Position numbers and translations under genes: made by a program. Shown here piece by piece: positions 26,064 through 35,134 of a stretch of 64,000 nucleotides of DNA. The notes beneath the pieces were generated by a model, which did no database searches, had not been told where the DNA came from, and saw only the letters and a list, made by a program, of their open reading frames with translations. The stretch's first letter is position 1. Each line of letters starts with the position of its first letter. Origin of the DNA: Cytophagales bacterium (GTDB lineage Bacteria > Bacteroidota > Bacteroidia > Cytophagales > Cyclobacteriaceae); NCBI GenBank assembly GCA_027317105.1, contig DAHVFH010000228.1:1-64000 (forward strand), written 5' to 3'.

Positions 26064-26071
26064 TACATTTG
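26064..26071 (+). promoter_or_regulatory. -7 element upstream of cysD
   Basis: TACATTTG is an exact match to the Bacteroidota -7 consensus TAnnTTTG and lies 31 bases before the cysD ATG. No clear TTTG is seen at -33. It is the likely promoter of the cysDN-cobA-cysJI operon. Confidence 0.5.
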
Positions 26072-26102
26072 TCCACTAAATCGGTAGGAATAATATATTA
26101 AT

Positions 26103-27008
26103 ATGAATTATCAACTGGATTATTTGGATCAATTGGAGTCAGAGGCGATCTACATTATGCGCGAAGTGGCAGGACAATTTGAGCGGCCAGCCCTTCTGTT
26201 TTCTGGCGGCAAAGACTCCATCACCCTTGTGCGCTTGGCAGAAAAAGCTTTTCGTCCCGGAAAATTTCCTTTCCCGCTTGTCCATATTGATACCGGCCAT
26301 AATTTTCAAGAAGCACTTGACTTTAGAGATAGCTTGGTAAAGAAGCTTGACGAAAAATTGGTGGTGCGACACGTGGCCGATACAATTAAGGAAAAGAAGT
26401 TGACAGAACCGGTAGGAAAATTTGCCAGTCGGAATGCCCTTCAAACCTATACGCTTCTGGATGTGATTGAGGAATTTAAGTTCGATGCCTTAATCGGTGG
26501 TGCGAGACGCGATGAAGAAAAGGCCAGAGCGAAAGAGCGAATCTTTTCTGTGCGCGATGAATTTGGACAGTGGGATCCGAAGCGGCAACGTCCGGAGCTT
26601 TGGAATATCTACAACGGCAAAATTCAAAAAGGTGAAAACGTGCGTGCCTTTCCGATCAGCAACTGGACGGAATTGGACGTTTGGAATTATATCCGAAGAG
26701 AAAAAATGGAATTGCCTTCCATTTATTTTGCACATGAGCGCGAATGCATCGAATATCAAGGTCAATTGATTGCCACTTCTCCTTTTATCAAAAGAGAGGC
26801 TGGAGACAAAATCCTAAAAAAGAAAGTGCGCTACCGCACCGTTGGCGACATGACCTGCACTGCCGCGGTGGAGTCAGAAGCCACGGCCATTGATGACATT
26901 GTGAATGAAATCATCGCCACGAATATTAGCGAACGTGGGGAAACGCGCATTGACGACAAAGTTTCTGAAGCCGCCATGGAGGACAGAAAGAAGAACGGAT
27001 ATTTTTGA
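26103..27008 (+). CDS. cysD: Sulfate adenylyltransferase subunit 2
   Basis: A 301-residue catalytic subunit of ATP sulfurylase, which makes APS from sulfate and ATP together with CysN. It has the PP-loop motif SGGKDS (34-39), VHIDTGHNFQEALDFRD, GGARRDEEKARAKER and the C-terminal VRYRTVGDMTCTAAVES typical of CysD. Length is normal. It is the first gene of a six-gene sulfur operon, with a good -7 element upstream, and is followed by cysN after 78 bases. Confidence 0.95.
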   Translation: MNYQLDYLDQLESEAIYIMREVAGQFERPALLFSGGKDSITLVRLAEKAFRPGKFPFPLVHIDTGHNFQEALDFRDSLVKKLDEKLVVRHVADTIKEKKLTEPVGKFASRNALQTYTLLDVIEEFKFDALIGGARRDEEKARAKERIFSVRDEFGQWDPKRQRPELWNIYNGKIQKGENVRAFPISNWTELDVWNYIRREKMELPSIYFAHERECIEYQGQLIATSPFIKREAGDKILKKKVRYRTVGDMTCTAAVESEATAIDDIVNEIIATNISERGETRIDDKVSEAAMEDRKKNGYF

Positions 27009-27086
27009 CCAGGATTGATTTGGTTTCACTATTAAAATGAAGTAACGAGTCTATCAAATAGAATTATTTTTTATTAAAACAAACCA

Positions 27087-28328
27087 ATGGATATTTTAAG
27101 ATTCATAACGGCAGGGAGTGTTGACGATGGGAAAAGCACGCTCATCGGAAGACTATTGTACGACAGCAAATCAATAATGGTCGACCAGATTGATGCAATC
27201 AAATCGCATGGAAAAAATAAATTGAATGGTACGTTGGATTTGTCCCTGATCACCGATGGGCTCCGGGCAGAACGCGAGCAAGGGATCACCATCGATGTGG
27301 CCTATAAATATTTCTCGACTCCAAAAAGAAAATTCATTATAGCCGATGCTCCGGGGCATATCCAATATACGCGCAACATGGTGACTGGGGCATCGAATGC
27401 TAACCTGGCTATCATTTTAATTGACGCACGTAATGGTGTAGAGGAACAAACCATGCGGCATACGCTCATTGCTTCGCTGATTGGAATACCCCACATCGTT
27501 GTAGCCATCAACAAAATGGACTTGGTTGGCTATTCTCAAGATGTATTTAACAACATCGTTATTGACTATACGGCCGCTACTAAATCACTTAATCTGAAAG
27601 AGGTAAAGTACATTCCATTGAGTGCATTGCTTGGTGATAACATTGTTGACCGTTCTACTAATATGCCGTGGTATGAAAGTGATCCACTGTTGCACTACCT
27701 CGAAACCGTAAAAATTCAAAATGACATCAACTATACAGATGCGCGAATGCCTGTACAGTATGTGATTCGCCCACAAACAGAAAAGCTTCACGACTATCGG
27801 GGCTATGCCGGGAAGATCATGAGTGGAGGATACAAGCGAGGAGATGCCGTCACCGTATTGCCATCTGGTTTGGAAAGTAAAATAAAAGCCATTGAATCTG
27901 GTGGTGTTGAAGTAGCAGAGGCCTATGCACTTCAAAGTGTGGTGCTGCACCTAGAAGATGATATTGATGTGAGTCGTGGCGATGTGATTGTAAAAAGTGA
28001 AAACAAGCCGATCGTTTCGCAAGACTTGGAAGTGATGATGTGCTGGATGGATACTAAACCCTTGTTGCCGGGGAATAAATACTTTTTGCAAAGCAACAGC
28101 AAAGTGGTGAGAAGCATGGTGAAAGAAATTGAGTACAAGCTCAACGTGAACACCCTCGAAAAGCAATTTGCATCGGAAGAAATAAGGTTGAATGACGTCT
28201 TCAAGGCAACCATCAAAACGTCATCCCCGATCGCGTTTGATTCGTATAAAAAATTGAGATCGAGTGGTAGCGCAATTTTGATTGACGAAACAAGTAATGT
28301 CACAGTGGCGGCTTGTATGATACAGTGA
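27087..28328 (+). CDS. cysN: Sulfate adenylyltransferase subunit 1 (GTPase)
   Basis: A 413-residue GTPase subunit that drives APS formation. The G1 motif GSVDDGKST is at 10-18, DAPGH at 87-91 and NKMD at 142-145, with the family-specific REQGITIDVAYKYF. The C-terminal part has the two beta-barrel domains of the EF-Tu class. It ends without an APS kinase (CysC) domain, consistent with an APS-reducing CysH. It lies between cysD and the siroheme methyltransferase gene. Confidence 0.95.
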   Translation: MDILRFITAGSVDDGKSTLIGRLLYDSKSIMVDQIDAIKSHGKNKLNGTLDLSLITDGLRAEREQGITIDVAYKYFSTPKRKFIIADAPGHIQYTRNMVTGASNANLAIILIDARNGVEEQTMRHTLIASLIGIPHIVVAINKMDLVGYSQDVFNNIVIDYTAATKSLNLKEVKYIPLSALLGDNIVDRSTNMPWYESDPLLHYLETVKIQNDINYTDARMPVQYVIRPQTEKLHDYRGYAGKIMSGGYKRGDAVTVLPSGLESKIKAIESGGVEVAEAYALQSVVLHLEDDIDVSRGDVIVKSENKPIVSQDLEVMMCWMDTKPLLPGNKYFLQSNSKVVRSMVKEIEYKLNVNTLEKQFASEEIRLNDVFKATIKTSSPIAFDSYKKLRSSGSAILIDETSNVTVAACMIQ

Positions 28329-28424
28329 TGCAATTTCTGAATGAGAGAACTCAAAAGTAGGGAGTAGGCAGCCACGGGTTGGCAGTAAATAGGAGCATCT
28401 ATCTTAAGAAAATTTGAATTTAAA

Positions 28425-29240
28425 ATGAACCATAGTATTTCTGGTAAAGTAATTTTAGCAGGAGCTGGTCCTGGCGATCCAGAGCTGATCACACTAAAGG
28501 CGTTGCGCTATTTGCAACAAGCGGATGTGGTTATTTGCGATCGACTGGTTAGCCCGGAATTAGTAGCCCAAAATTTAAACCCCGAAGCAATTCTTATCAA
28601 CGTGGGCAAGCAAGCGGGTACGGAATATTCAACACCTCAGGAATCTATTAATAAACTCCTTGTGAAGTATGCTAAGCAATTTCCCTTGGTGGTGAGGTTA
28701 AAGGGGGGAGATGTTACTTTCTTTTCTAATGTGCTGGATGAACTGAAGACCTTGGTGGAACATAAGATTCAATTCGAAATTGTGCCGGGCGTAACGGCCG
28801 CTTCAGGAGCAGCCGCGTATGCCGGAATTCCGCTTACCGCCAGAGGTTATTCTTCGGCTGTTCGTTTTTTGGCTTACCATCGTAGTACGATCGTTACGGA
28901 AAAAACCTGGAAGGAACTGGCTGAAACGGATGATACCCTTGTGTTTTACATGTCATCCGAAGCACTCGATACGTTAGTAGAAAAGCTCCTCGACTATGGG
29001 ATTTCGCAAGAGAAATATTTGAGCATTATTGAGCAAGCCACTACGTCCCTTCAAAATGTTCATCTTTTTAATTTGACAGAATACAAAAACAAAATGAAAG
29101 GACTGCGTTTCACTTCGCCTACCATCATCATCATCGGGCGGGTGGCCGCTTTGCACGAAGAATTTCAGTGGATACCCAATAGCATGGCCTCTACAAGTTA
29201 TTTCAATCCAATTGTGAAACCCATTAGTCAAATCGCCTGA
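28425..29240 (+). CDS. cobA: Uroporphyrinogen-III C-methyltransferase
   Basis: A 271-residue SAM-dependent methyltransferase that makes precorrin-2 for siroheme. It has the family motifs LAGAGPGDPELITLKALRYL near the N-terminus, VICDRLVSPEL, VRLKGGDVTFF and FEIVPGVTAASGAAAYAGIP followed by LTARGYSSAV. Within the sulfur operon it supplies the cofactor for CysI, and the fusion gene at 32658 can carry out the next two steps. The length is slightly above the usual 250-260 because of a short C-terminal tail. It ends five bases before cysJ. Confidence 0.92.
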   Translation: MNHSISGKVILAGAGPGDPELITLKALRYLQQADVVICDRLVSPELVAQNLNPEAILINVGKQAGTEYSTPQESINKLLVKYAKQFPLVVRLKGGDVTFFSNVLDELKTLVEHKIQFEIVPGVTAASGAAAYAGIPLTARGYSSAVRFLAYHRSTIVTEKTWKELAETDDTLVFYMSSEALDTLVEKLLDYGISQEKYLSIIEQATTSLQNVHLFNLTEYKNKMKGLRFTSPTIIIIGRVAALHEEFQWIPNSMASTSYFNPIVKPISQIA

Positions 29241-29245
29241 CGCTG

Positions 29246-30925
29246 ATGATTGCAGAAACTAAACTAAGCAAGCTGAAAGAACTGATCGAAGATTCTACAG
29301 AAAAAGAATTGATCTGGATCAACGGCTATTTGTCGGGGCTTGTGAATTCAAGAACAGGGGTTGCACCCGTTCAGCCTACCTTCACGCAGAAGCTTACCAT
29401 CGTATTTGGAACCGATACCGGAAATTCAAAAAAAGTAGCTTCTGGTTTTGCCAAACAACTAAAACAGAAGGGCGCACAAATAAAGTTGCAAGGGATAGAT
29501 CAATACCGGTTGGCCGATCTTCAAAAGGAAAAATATTTGTTGTTAGTAATCAGTACCCACGGTGACGGTGAGCCACCTGCTACGGCCAAGAACTTTTTTG
29601 ATTATATCCACAACAATTCACTTGCCTTGAATGAATTGAGGTACGCTGTGCTGGCGTTGGGCGATTCAGCCTATCCTTTATTTTGTAAGGCCGGAGAAGA
29701 CTTAGACGCACGATTGGGTGAACTTGGTGGCTCAAGACTGTTGCCACTAGAGAAATGTGATACGGACTTCGAAGATGTGGCCAATACTTGGATTGAAAAT
29801 GTGACCAAAACCATAGATCCTAAATCGACTTCCAATCAAAAAAAAATCGTCTCTCCGAAAGTAAATGGTAAGAAAAATTATGAAGCCGTAATTTTATCGA
29901 ACACCAATCTCAATGGAAGAGGCTCTGCAAAACAGACGCATCATATTGAGTTGTCCGCTTCGGGTGTAGCCTACGAGCCAGGGGATTCCCTGGGATTAAT
30001 TCCACAAAATCGTTTGGTGTTAGTGAATGCAATCCTTGATGAGACGGGTATTGATCCAACTAAAAAAATCGCTTATCGCAAAGAAGAGATCACCGTATAC
30101 GATTTGTTGACAAGAAAAGTAAATATTGCCTATTTACCTGAACGTCTTGTAAAACAATATGCGACTATCGTTGGTCAGGCGATACCGGTTACCCGAATGG
30201 ATTTATTAAACCTAATCAAAATCTATCCGACAAAAGATGTCGCGCAGTTTGAAGAAGTCATCGGTATTTTAGAGCCGATCGCACCCCGGTTGTATTCTAT
30301 CGCTTCTTCTTTAGCAGCCCACGAAGATGAGGTGCATCTTACCGTTGTTCGGAATTGCTTTTCTGTTTCCGATGAAGTGGAATATGGATTGTGTTCCGAT
30401 TATCTCTTAAGCCTTCCAGTCGATGCGCACCTGGAATTTTACATTCACAAAAATTCTGAGTTTAAACTTCCTGATTCCGAAAAGGATATGATCATGATTG
30501 GTCCGGGCACAGGCGTTGCCCCTTTCCGATCTTTTATTGAAGAAAGAAATTCTACCAGTGCCAGCGGACGTAATTGGTTGTTTTATGGCGATCAGCATTT
30601 CGAGTCGGATTTTCTCTATCAAACAGAAATTCAAAACTACGTACAGCTTGGCGTGTTAACGAAAGTAAATGTTGCCTTTTCGCGTGATCAGGAAGAGAAG
30701 ATTTATGTGCAGCATAAAATGCTTGAAGAGGGCAAAGCTGTTTTCGATTGGTTGGAATCGGGCGCACACCTCTATATGTGTGGTGCAAAATCGCCAATGG
30801 CTGATGATGTAGAACGTGCATTAGTCACGATTGTGGAACAGTTCGGAAAGCAAACAACAGAAGAAGCGCAGGCTTATCTTAATCAAATGAAAGAAGATGG
30901 TCGGTATCAGAAGGATGTGTATTGA
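29246..30925 (+). CDS. cysJ: Sulfite reductase (NADPH) flavoprotein
   Basis: A 559-residue diflavin reductase that passes electrons from NADPH to CysI. Order of domains: a short N-terminal helix region, a flavodoxin domain from about 50 (VFGTDTGNSKKVASGFAKQL, STHGDGEPPATAKNFFDYI), an FAD-binding linker, then the NADP-binding domain with RLYSIASSLAAH, MIGPGTGVAPFRSFIEER, WLFYGDQH and YMCGAKSPMADDVERAL. The end KEDGRYQKDVY is the standard C-terminus. It starts five bases after cobA and precedes cysI. Confidence 0.94.
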   Translation: MIAETKLSKLKELIEDSTEKELIWINGYLSGLVNSRTGVAPVQPTFTQKLTIVFGTDTGNSKKVASGFAKQLKQKGAQIKLQGIDQYRLADLQKEKYLLLVISTHGDGEPPATAKNFFDYIHNNSLALNELRYAVLALGDSAYPLFCKAGEDLDARLGELGGSRLLPLEKCDTDFEDVANTWIENVTKTIDPKSTSNQKKIVSPKVNGKKNYEAVILSNTNLNGRGSAKQTHHIELSASGVAYEPGDSLGLIPQNRLVLVNAILDETGIDPTKKIAYRKEEITVYDLLTRKVNIAYLPERLVKQYATIVGQAIPVTRMDLLNLIKIYPTKDVAQFEEVIGILEPIAPRLYSIASSLAAHEDEVHLTVVRNCFSVSDEVEYGLCSDYLLSLPVDAHLEFYIHKNSEFKLPDSEKDMIMIGPGTGVAPFRSFIEERNSTSASGRNWLFYGDQHFESDFLYQTEIQNYVQLGVLTKVNVAFSRDQEEKIYVQHKMLEEGKAVFDWLESGAHLYMCGAKSPMADDVERALVTIVEQFGKQTTEEAQAYLNQMKEDGRYQKDVY

Positions 30926-30983
30926 ATTCTGGATGCTGGTTACTAGCTCGCGAAATTTAAATTAAGGAGTCAAATAAAAAATC

Positions 30984-32651
30984 ATGTTGGCAAAGAATTT
31001 ATCACCAATAGAAAAAATTAAAACTGAAAGTAGCGGACTGCGGGGATCGATCATAGAAAGTCTTTATAATGAGATCACGGGTGCAATTCGGGAAGACGAT
31101 CAGGCGGTGATCAAGTTTCACGGCATGTATCAACAAGATGACCGCGATCAACGTGAAGAACGTGCCGCCAAAAAGTTAGACCGATTATATTCTTTTATGA
31201 TCCGCCTTCGCCTACCGGGAGGTTTCCTTACCCCGCGGCAGTGGATCGCCTCGCACGAGATTGCAGGGAAGAACTCCACGGGAGTTATCAAAATTACTTC
31301 ACGGCAAACCATTCAATTGCATGGCTTGATCAAATCGAAGATTAAACCAACGATCGCAGCATTCAATGCGGCTGAGTTAGATTCCATTGCCACTTGTGGT
31401 GATATCAATCGCAATGTGCTGTGTACTTCCAATCCGATTCAATCGCCTATCCACGAAGAGGTATTCGCATATGCTGATAAAATCAGTCAACTCCTGATGC
31501 CGAAAACAAAGGCGTACTATGAAATCTGGCTTGATCAGGAAAAAATCGTGGATCGTAAGGTTGAAGAAGATCCACTGTATGAAGATCGGTATTTGCCACG
31601 GAAATTTAAAATCGCCATTGCCATACCTCCGAATAATGATGTGGATGTTTTTGCCAACGACATTGGATTGATAGCCGTTATTGAAAACAATAAACTCCTT
31701 GGTTTCAATATCGCCATTGGTGGTGGGCTCTCGACCACACATGGAAATACAAATACGTATGCTCGCTTGGCCACCGTGATTGGCTTTAGCGACACGGAAG
31801 ATAGAACATTGAAAGCCGTTTACGAGATTGTTACGATTCAACGTGATTTCGGCAACCGCTCAGATCGGAAATTGGCACGTTTAAAATATACCTTGGATCG
31901 GGTAGGATTAGATTGGTTCAAAGAAGAATTGGAAAGACGAGTGGGATTCGAGTTGCAAGAAGCAAGGCCGTATCAGTTCACTTCAAGGAAAGATTATTTC
32001 GGTTGGGTTTCGGATGACAAGGATGTGTGGCATTACACCGCCTTTGTTGAAAATGGTCGCATCACCGATGAGGGAAAAGTTAAGTTGAAATCGGCACTAT
32101 TGGAAGTGGCGAAGACCGGTAAGGCCAATTTTCGATTTACTTGTAATCAGAATGTTATTCTATCGGATGTTGATCTACAGGATAAATCGGGAGTTGAAGA
32201 GATACTCAATCAATTCGGTGTAGTTGCAAATACAGAAGCTTCTTCTTCATTGAGAAAAAATTCGATGGCCTGTGTGGCGTTGAATACTTGCCCGCTGGCG
32301 TTGGCAGAGGGGCAACGCTATCTTCCCACACTCATTTCTAAAATAGAACCGATCCTGAAAAAATATTTTTTGGAAGAAGAAGAAATCATTATCCGGATGA
32401 CGGGCTGCCCTAACGGATGTGCACGGCCGTACGTAGCCGAGATCGGGTTAGTGGGAACTGCACTAGGTCATTACAATTTGCATTTTGGTGGCGATCGTTC
32501 GGGGCAAAGGTTGAATAGGCCCTACAAAGAAAATCTCAACGAAGAATCTATTTTAATGGAACTCGATGGTTGGCTTGGCCGATATAGATTGGAAAGAAGA
32601 ATGGGTGAAAGTTTTGGTGACTATGCCCTTCGCGAAATAAAATTAAACTGA
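30984..32651 (+). CDS. cysI: Sulfite reductase hemoprotein subunit
   Basis: A 555-residue siroheme/[4Fe-4S] enzyme that reduces sulfite to sulfide with six electrons. The cluster cysteines are in ACVALNTCPLA and MTGCPNGCARPY. Substrate and siroheme contacts include TSRQTIQLHGL and LCTSNPIQSPIHEE near the N-terminus. A purine-rich AAGGAG lies about 15 bases before the ATG, unusual for this phylum and probably coincidental. Gene order cysJ-cysI with the siroheme genes around it gives a complete sulfite-to-sulfide unit. Confidence 0.94.
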   Translation: MLAKNLSPIEKIKTESSGLRGSIIESLYNEITGAIREDDQAVIKFHGMYQQDDRDQREERAAKKLDRLYSFMIRLRLPGGFLTPRQWIASHEIAGKNSTGVIKITSRQTIQLHGLIKSKIKPTIAAFNAAELDSIATCGDINRNVLCTSNPIQSPIHEEVFAYADKISQLLMPKTKAYYEIWLDQEKIVDRKVEEDPLYEDRYLPRKFKIAIAIPPNNDVDVFANDIGLIAVIENNKLLGFNIAIGGGLSTTHGNTNTYARLATVIGFSDTEDRTLKAVYEIVTIQRDFGNRSDRKLARLKYTLDRVGLDWFKEELERRVGFELQEARPYQFTSRKDYFGWVSDDKDVWHYTAFVENGRITDEGKVKLKSALLEVAKTGKANFRFTCNQNVILSDVDLQDKSGVEEILNQFGVVANTEASSSLRKNSMACVALNTCPLALAEGQRYLPTLISKIEPILKKYFLEEEEIIIRMTGCPNGCARPYVAEIGLVGTALGHYNLHFGGDRSGQRLNRPYKENLNEESILMELDGWLGRYRLERRMGESFGDYALREIKLN

Positions 32652-32657
32652 GTTTTC

Positions 32658-34172
32658 ATGACCGAAGTCACTGTGCTCGCACCTATAAAAGAAACCAATA
32701 ATCTCTTTCCTGTTTTTCTTAAACTGGAGCACCTTCGATTATTGATTGTGGGTGGTGGCGTGATTGGTCTTGAGAAACTAAACGCAGTGATAACCAACTC
32801 TCCGGCCACCCGAATAAAAATTGTAGCAAAGTCGATCAGCGAACCTGTTAAGCTTTTGGCTAGGAAATACGATAACATCCAGTGGATTAAAAAGGAATAC
32901 CAATCGGAAGATTTGAACACGATCGATCTAGTTATTGTGGCGACTAATGATCCTGAATTAAGTAAGGTTGTTCAAAAAGATGCAAAAGAAAAACGGATAT
33001 TAATTAATGTGGCCGACAAGCCTGAGCTGTGCGATTTTTATCTCGGCTCCGTGGTGAAGAAAGGAAACTTAAAAATTGCGATTTCAACCAATGGAAAGTC
33101 GCCTACTATTGCCAAGCGATTGAAAGAGATTTATGCCGATTCGCTGCCCGATCAGGTCGATGGCTTGTTGGAAAATATGCACCTGATAAGAAACAAGTTG
33201 AACGGCAATTTCGCAGAAAAGATCATCCAGTTAAATAAGATCACGGAGACATTAGTGGCGCAGAAAGGAAACCCATCACCTCCTCTCAGCGAAAGGCAAT
33301 GGAGACGGATCGCTTCGTATTCCCTTTTTGCATTCTTCTTCATGTTCCTGGGGCATTTGGTACTCTCCTACATTCCTTTTTCCAATTTGATTGGCGACTT
33401 GAAGGAATTTGCATTTAGTATCGATTCAAAATTTTATTGGATGATAGGGGCAGGCTTTCTTGCCCAGATGGTTGACGGATTATTGGGAATGGGTTACGGA
33501 GTCACTTGTACAACAATTCTTTTATCGCTTGGTGTGAATCTGCCCGCGATAAGTGGAAGTATTCACACCGCGGAAATGTTTTCAAGTGGTGTTTCCGGAT
33601 ACAGCCATTATAAATTTGGTAACGTCAACAAGAAATTGTTTAAAAAGTTATTAATCCCCGGAGTCCTTGGTGCAATAGCGGGGGCGTATTTGCTTTCGCG
33701 TTTTGGAAATGAATACGCCAATTACATGCGTCCAGCACTGGCGGTTTACACCCTATTCCTAGGTACAAAGATTCTTCGAGCAGCTTTTAAGAAAACGCGA
33801 ATTGCAGAGAAGGTGAAAAGAGTAGGCTGGCTGGCGGGTGCTGGCGGTTTTCTTGATTCCTTCGGTGGGGGAGGCTGGGGTCCGCTGGTAACCAGCACAC
33901 TGATTTCAAAGGGAAGGAGTCCACAATATGTGATTGGTTCGGTGAGCATTACAGAATTTTTTATTACGTTGGCCAGTGCGATCACTTTTTTTTCGATGTT
34001 GGGCATCAATCACTGGCCAATTATTTTAGGGTTAATTGTTGGCGGTACAATTGCTGCACCTTTTGCCGCCCGACTGGCTGGAAAACTCCCGGTAAAATCA
34101 ATGTTTATTGGCGTTGGCGGACTGGTGGTTGTCTGGAGCTTGATTATGCTCTCCCGGTTTTTATTTGCATAA
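32658..34172 (+). CDS. Siroheme synthase (CysG N-domain)-TSUP transporter fusion
   Basis: A 504-residue fusion. Residues 1-205 are a precorrin-2 dehydrogenase/sirohydrochlorin ferrochelatase domain: LRLLIVGGGVIGLEKLNAV is the NAD-binding start, IDLVIVATNDPELSKVV, INVADKPELCDFYLGSVVKK and ISTNGKSPTIAKRLKE follow. Residues 215-504 are a membrane domain of the TauE/SafE (TSUP) family with about eight helices (QMVDGLLGMGYGVTCTTILL, GGFLDSFGGGGWGPLV, TEFFITLASAI). TSUP proteins move sulfite, sulfonates or sulfate. The fusion links cofactor synthesis to transport in one sulfur operon. The first half completes siroheme made by CobA; the second may import sulfate or export excess sulfite. No break between the two parts is seen. 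Confidence 0.88.
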   Translation: MTEVTVLAPIKETNNLFPVFLKLEHLRLLIVGGGVIGLEKLNAVITNSPATRIKIVAKSISEPVKLLARKYDNIQWIKKEYQSEDLNTIDLVIVATNDPELSKVVQKDAKEKRILINVADKPELCDFYLGSVVKKGNLKIAISTNGKSPTIAKRLKEIYADSLPDQVDGLLENMHLIRNKLNGNFAEKIIQLNKITETLVAQKGNPSPPLSERQWRRIASYSLFAFFFMFLGHLVLSYIPFSNLIGDLKEFAFSIDSKFYWMIGAGFLAQMVDGLLGMGYGVTCTTILLSLGVNLPAISGSIHTAEMFSSGVSGYSHYKFGNVNKKLFKKLLIPGVLGAIAGAYLLSRFGNEYANYMRPALAVYTLFLGTKILRAAFKKTRIAEKVKRVGWLAGAGGFLDSFGGGGWGPLVTSTLISKGRSPQYVIGSVSITEFFITLASAITFFSMLGINHWPIILGLIVGGTIAAPFAARLAGKLPVKSMFIGVGGLVVVWSLIMLSRFLFA

Positions 34173-34222
34173 TTTGTCAAGTCTCCATTCCTTATTAGGG
34201 CCATTTCGGCTGAGGTCTCCGA

Positions 34223-34313
34223 ATGCCGGAAGCCCGATGTTCATGCTCCCCACTACGGGATGCTGGCGCTCGGTATTTGATCCATATTAAAAAGCTGGCC
34301 GCACGTCCGGCAT
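34223..34313. repeat. Palindromic intergenic element with ATGCCGGA ends
   Basis: ATGCCGGA at 34223-34230 is the reverse complement of TCCGGCAT at 34306-34313, giving a 91-base unit with inverted ends in an otherwise empty region. It looks like a REP or very small MITE, by analogy with RAYT-linked repeats. No transposase is nearby. Confidence 0.4.
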
Positions 34314-34370
34314 GACAGAAAATTTTGATTTTACGACAGCGAGACTGATCTTTGAAAAAAAATATTTTCT

Positions 34371-34829
34371 TTGATTACTTCCAAACCCAAGACCAGCACG
34401 GTCTCCTCTTTTGTCTTTTTTCTGCTCATTACCATTGTAGTGGTGGCCATGAATTCCATTGCCATCTTCAAGGGACAGCTGATTGCCTGGTACAATTATG
34501 CGGTAATTGCCATCATGGTGCCCATTGGGATTTTTGTTTTCTATAAAATCTTCCTTCGTTACAAAATCCTGCGGTTAGGCAATAATCAGATTCAAATTGA
34601 CTACCCGATGTTACGCCAAAGCAAGGTTTATCGGCTTGATCAGGTTGCCAGTTGGATAGAAAATAGAGTGAAGACCGGAAAGAATTCGGAGTATAAGGAG
34701 CTTCAAATTCGGTTTGCCGATGGAACGAAGATCAACATTGGGCATAAGGAGCACACGGAATATGCCAAGATGGTTCAATATCTTGCCCAGAAGGCGCCTA
34801 AAAAAAAGCCTCACTCGCCTGATTGGTAA
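34371..34829 (+). CDS. Small membrane protein with PH-like domain
   Basis: A 152-residue protein with two membrane helices near the N-terminus (FVFFLLITIVVVAMNSIAIF and YAVIAIMVPIGIFVFYKIFL) followed by a soluble domain of about 80 residues (YKILRLGNNQIQIDYPMLRQ, VYRLDQVASWIENRV, LQIRFADGTKINIGH) resembling bacterial PH-like domains. Function unknown. The start appears to be TTG 34371; no ATG precedes the first helix. It ends 61 bases before the tRNA-Leu pair. Confidence 0.65.
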   Translation: MITSKPKTSTVSSFVFFLLITIVVVAMNSIAIFKGQLIAWYNYAVIAIMVPIGIFVFYKIFLRYKILRLGNNQIQIDYPMLRQSKVYRLDQVASWIENRVKTGKNSEYKELQIRFADGTKINIGHKEHTEYAKMVQYLAQKAPKKKPHSPDW

Positions 34830-34889
34830 AGTTTCAAATCCTGTTTACTTTTGCCGTCCCTCAAAACTCGAACGAGAGTTTTTGTACAT

Positions 34890-34971
34890 GCCCAGGTGGT
34901 GAAATTGGTAGACACGCTACTTTGAGGGGGTAGTGCCGCAAGGTGTGCTGGTTCGAGTCCAGTCCTGGGCA
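34890..34971 (+). tRNA. tRNA-Leu(GAG)
   Basis: Acceptor GCCCAGG (34890-34896) pairs with CCTGGGC (34964-34970), discriminator A. The D-arm is GGTGAAATTGGTAGACAC, the anticodon loop TTGAGGG gives GAG at 34924-34926, a variable arm is present as in class II tRNAs, and the T-arm is GGTTCGAGTCC. CCA is not encoded. Confidence 0.93.
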
Positions 34972-34986
34972 CTTTTAATTTTGAAG

Positions 34987-35068
34987 GCCGAAGTGGTGAA
35001 ATTGGTAGACACGCACGTTTCAGGGGCGTGTGGCGCAAGCTATGCGGGTTCGAGTCCCGCCTTCGGCA
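34987..35068 (+). tRNA. tRNA-Leu(CAG)
   Basis: Acceptor GCCGAAG (34987-34993) pairs with CTTCGGC (35061-35067), discriminator A. The anticodon loop TTCAGGG gives CAG at 35021-35023. Class II variable arm, T-arm GGTTCGAGTCC. It is 15 bases after tRNA-Leu(GAG) and shares most of its D-arm sequence, so the pair probably arose by duplication and is co-transcribed. Confidence 0.93.
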
Positions 35069-35081
35069 CTGAGAACGAAAT

Positions 35082-35115
35082 AAAAAAAGCCTTCTGATTT
35101 CAGAAGGCTTTTTTT
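35082..35115. terminator. Bidirectional terminator
   Basis: AGCCTTCTGA (35088-35097) pairs with TCAGAAGGCT (35100-35109) across a two-base loop, flanked by A6 before and T6 after. It ends the two tRNA-Leu genes on the plus strand and the secreted-protein gene (35135-35515) on the minus strand. Confidence 0.88.
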
Positions 35116-35134
35116 GTAAACGTTCCATCTCTCA

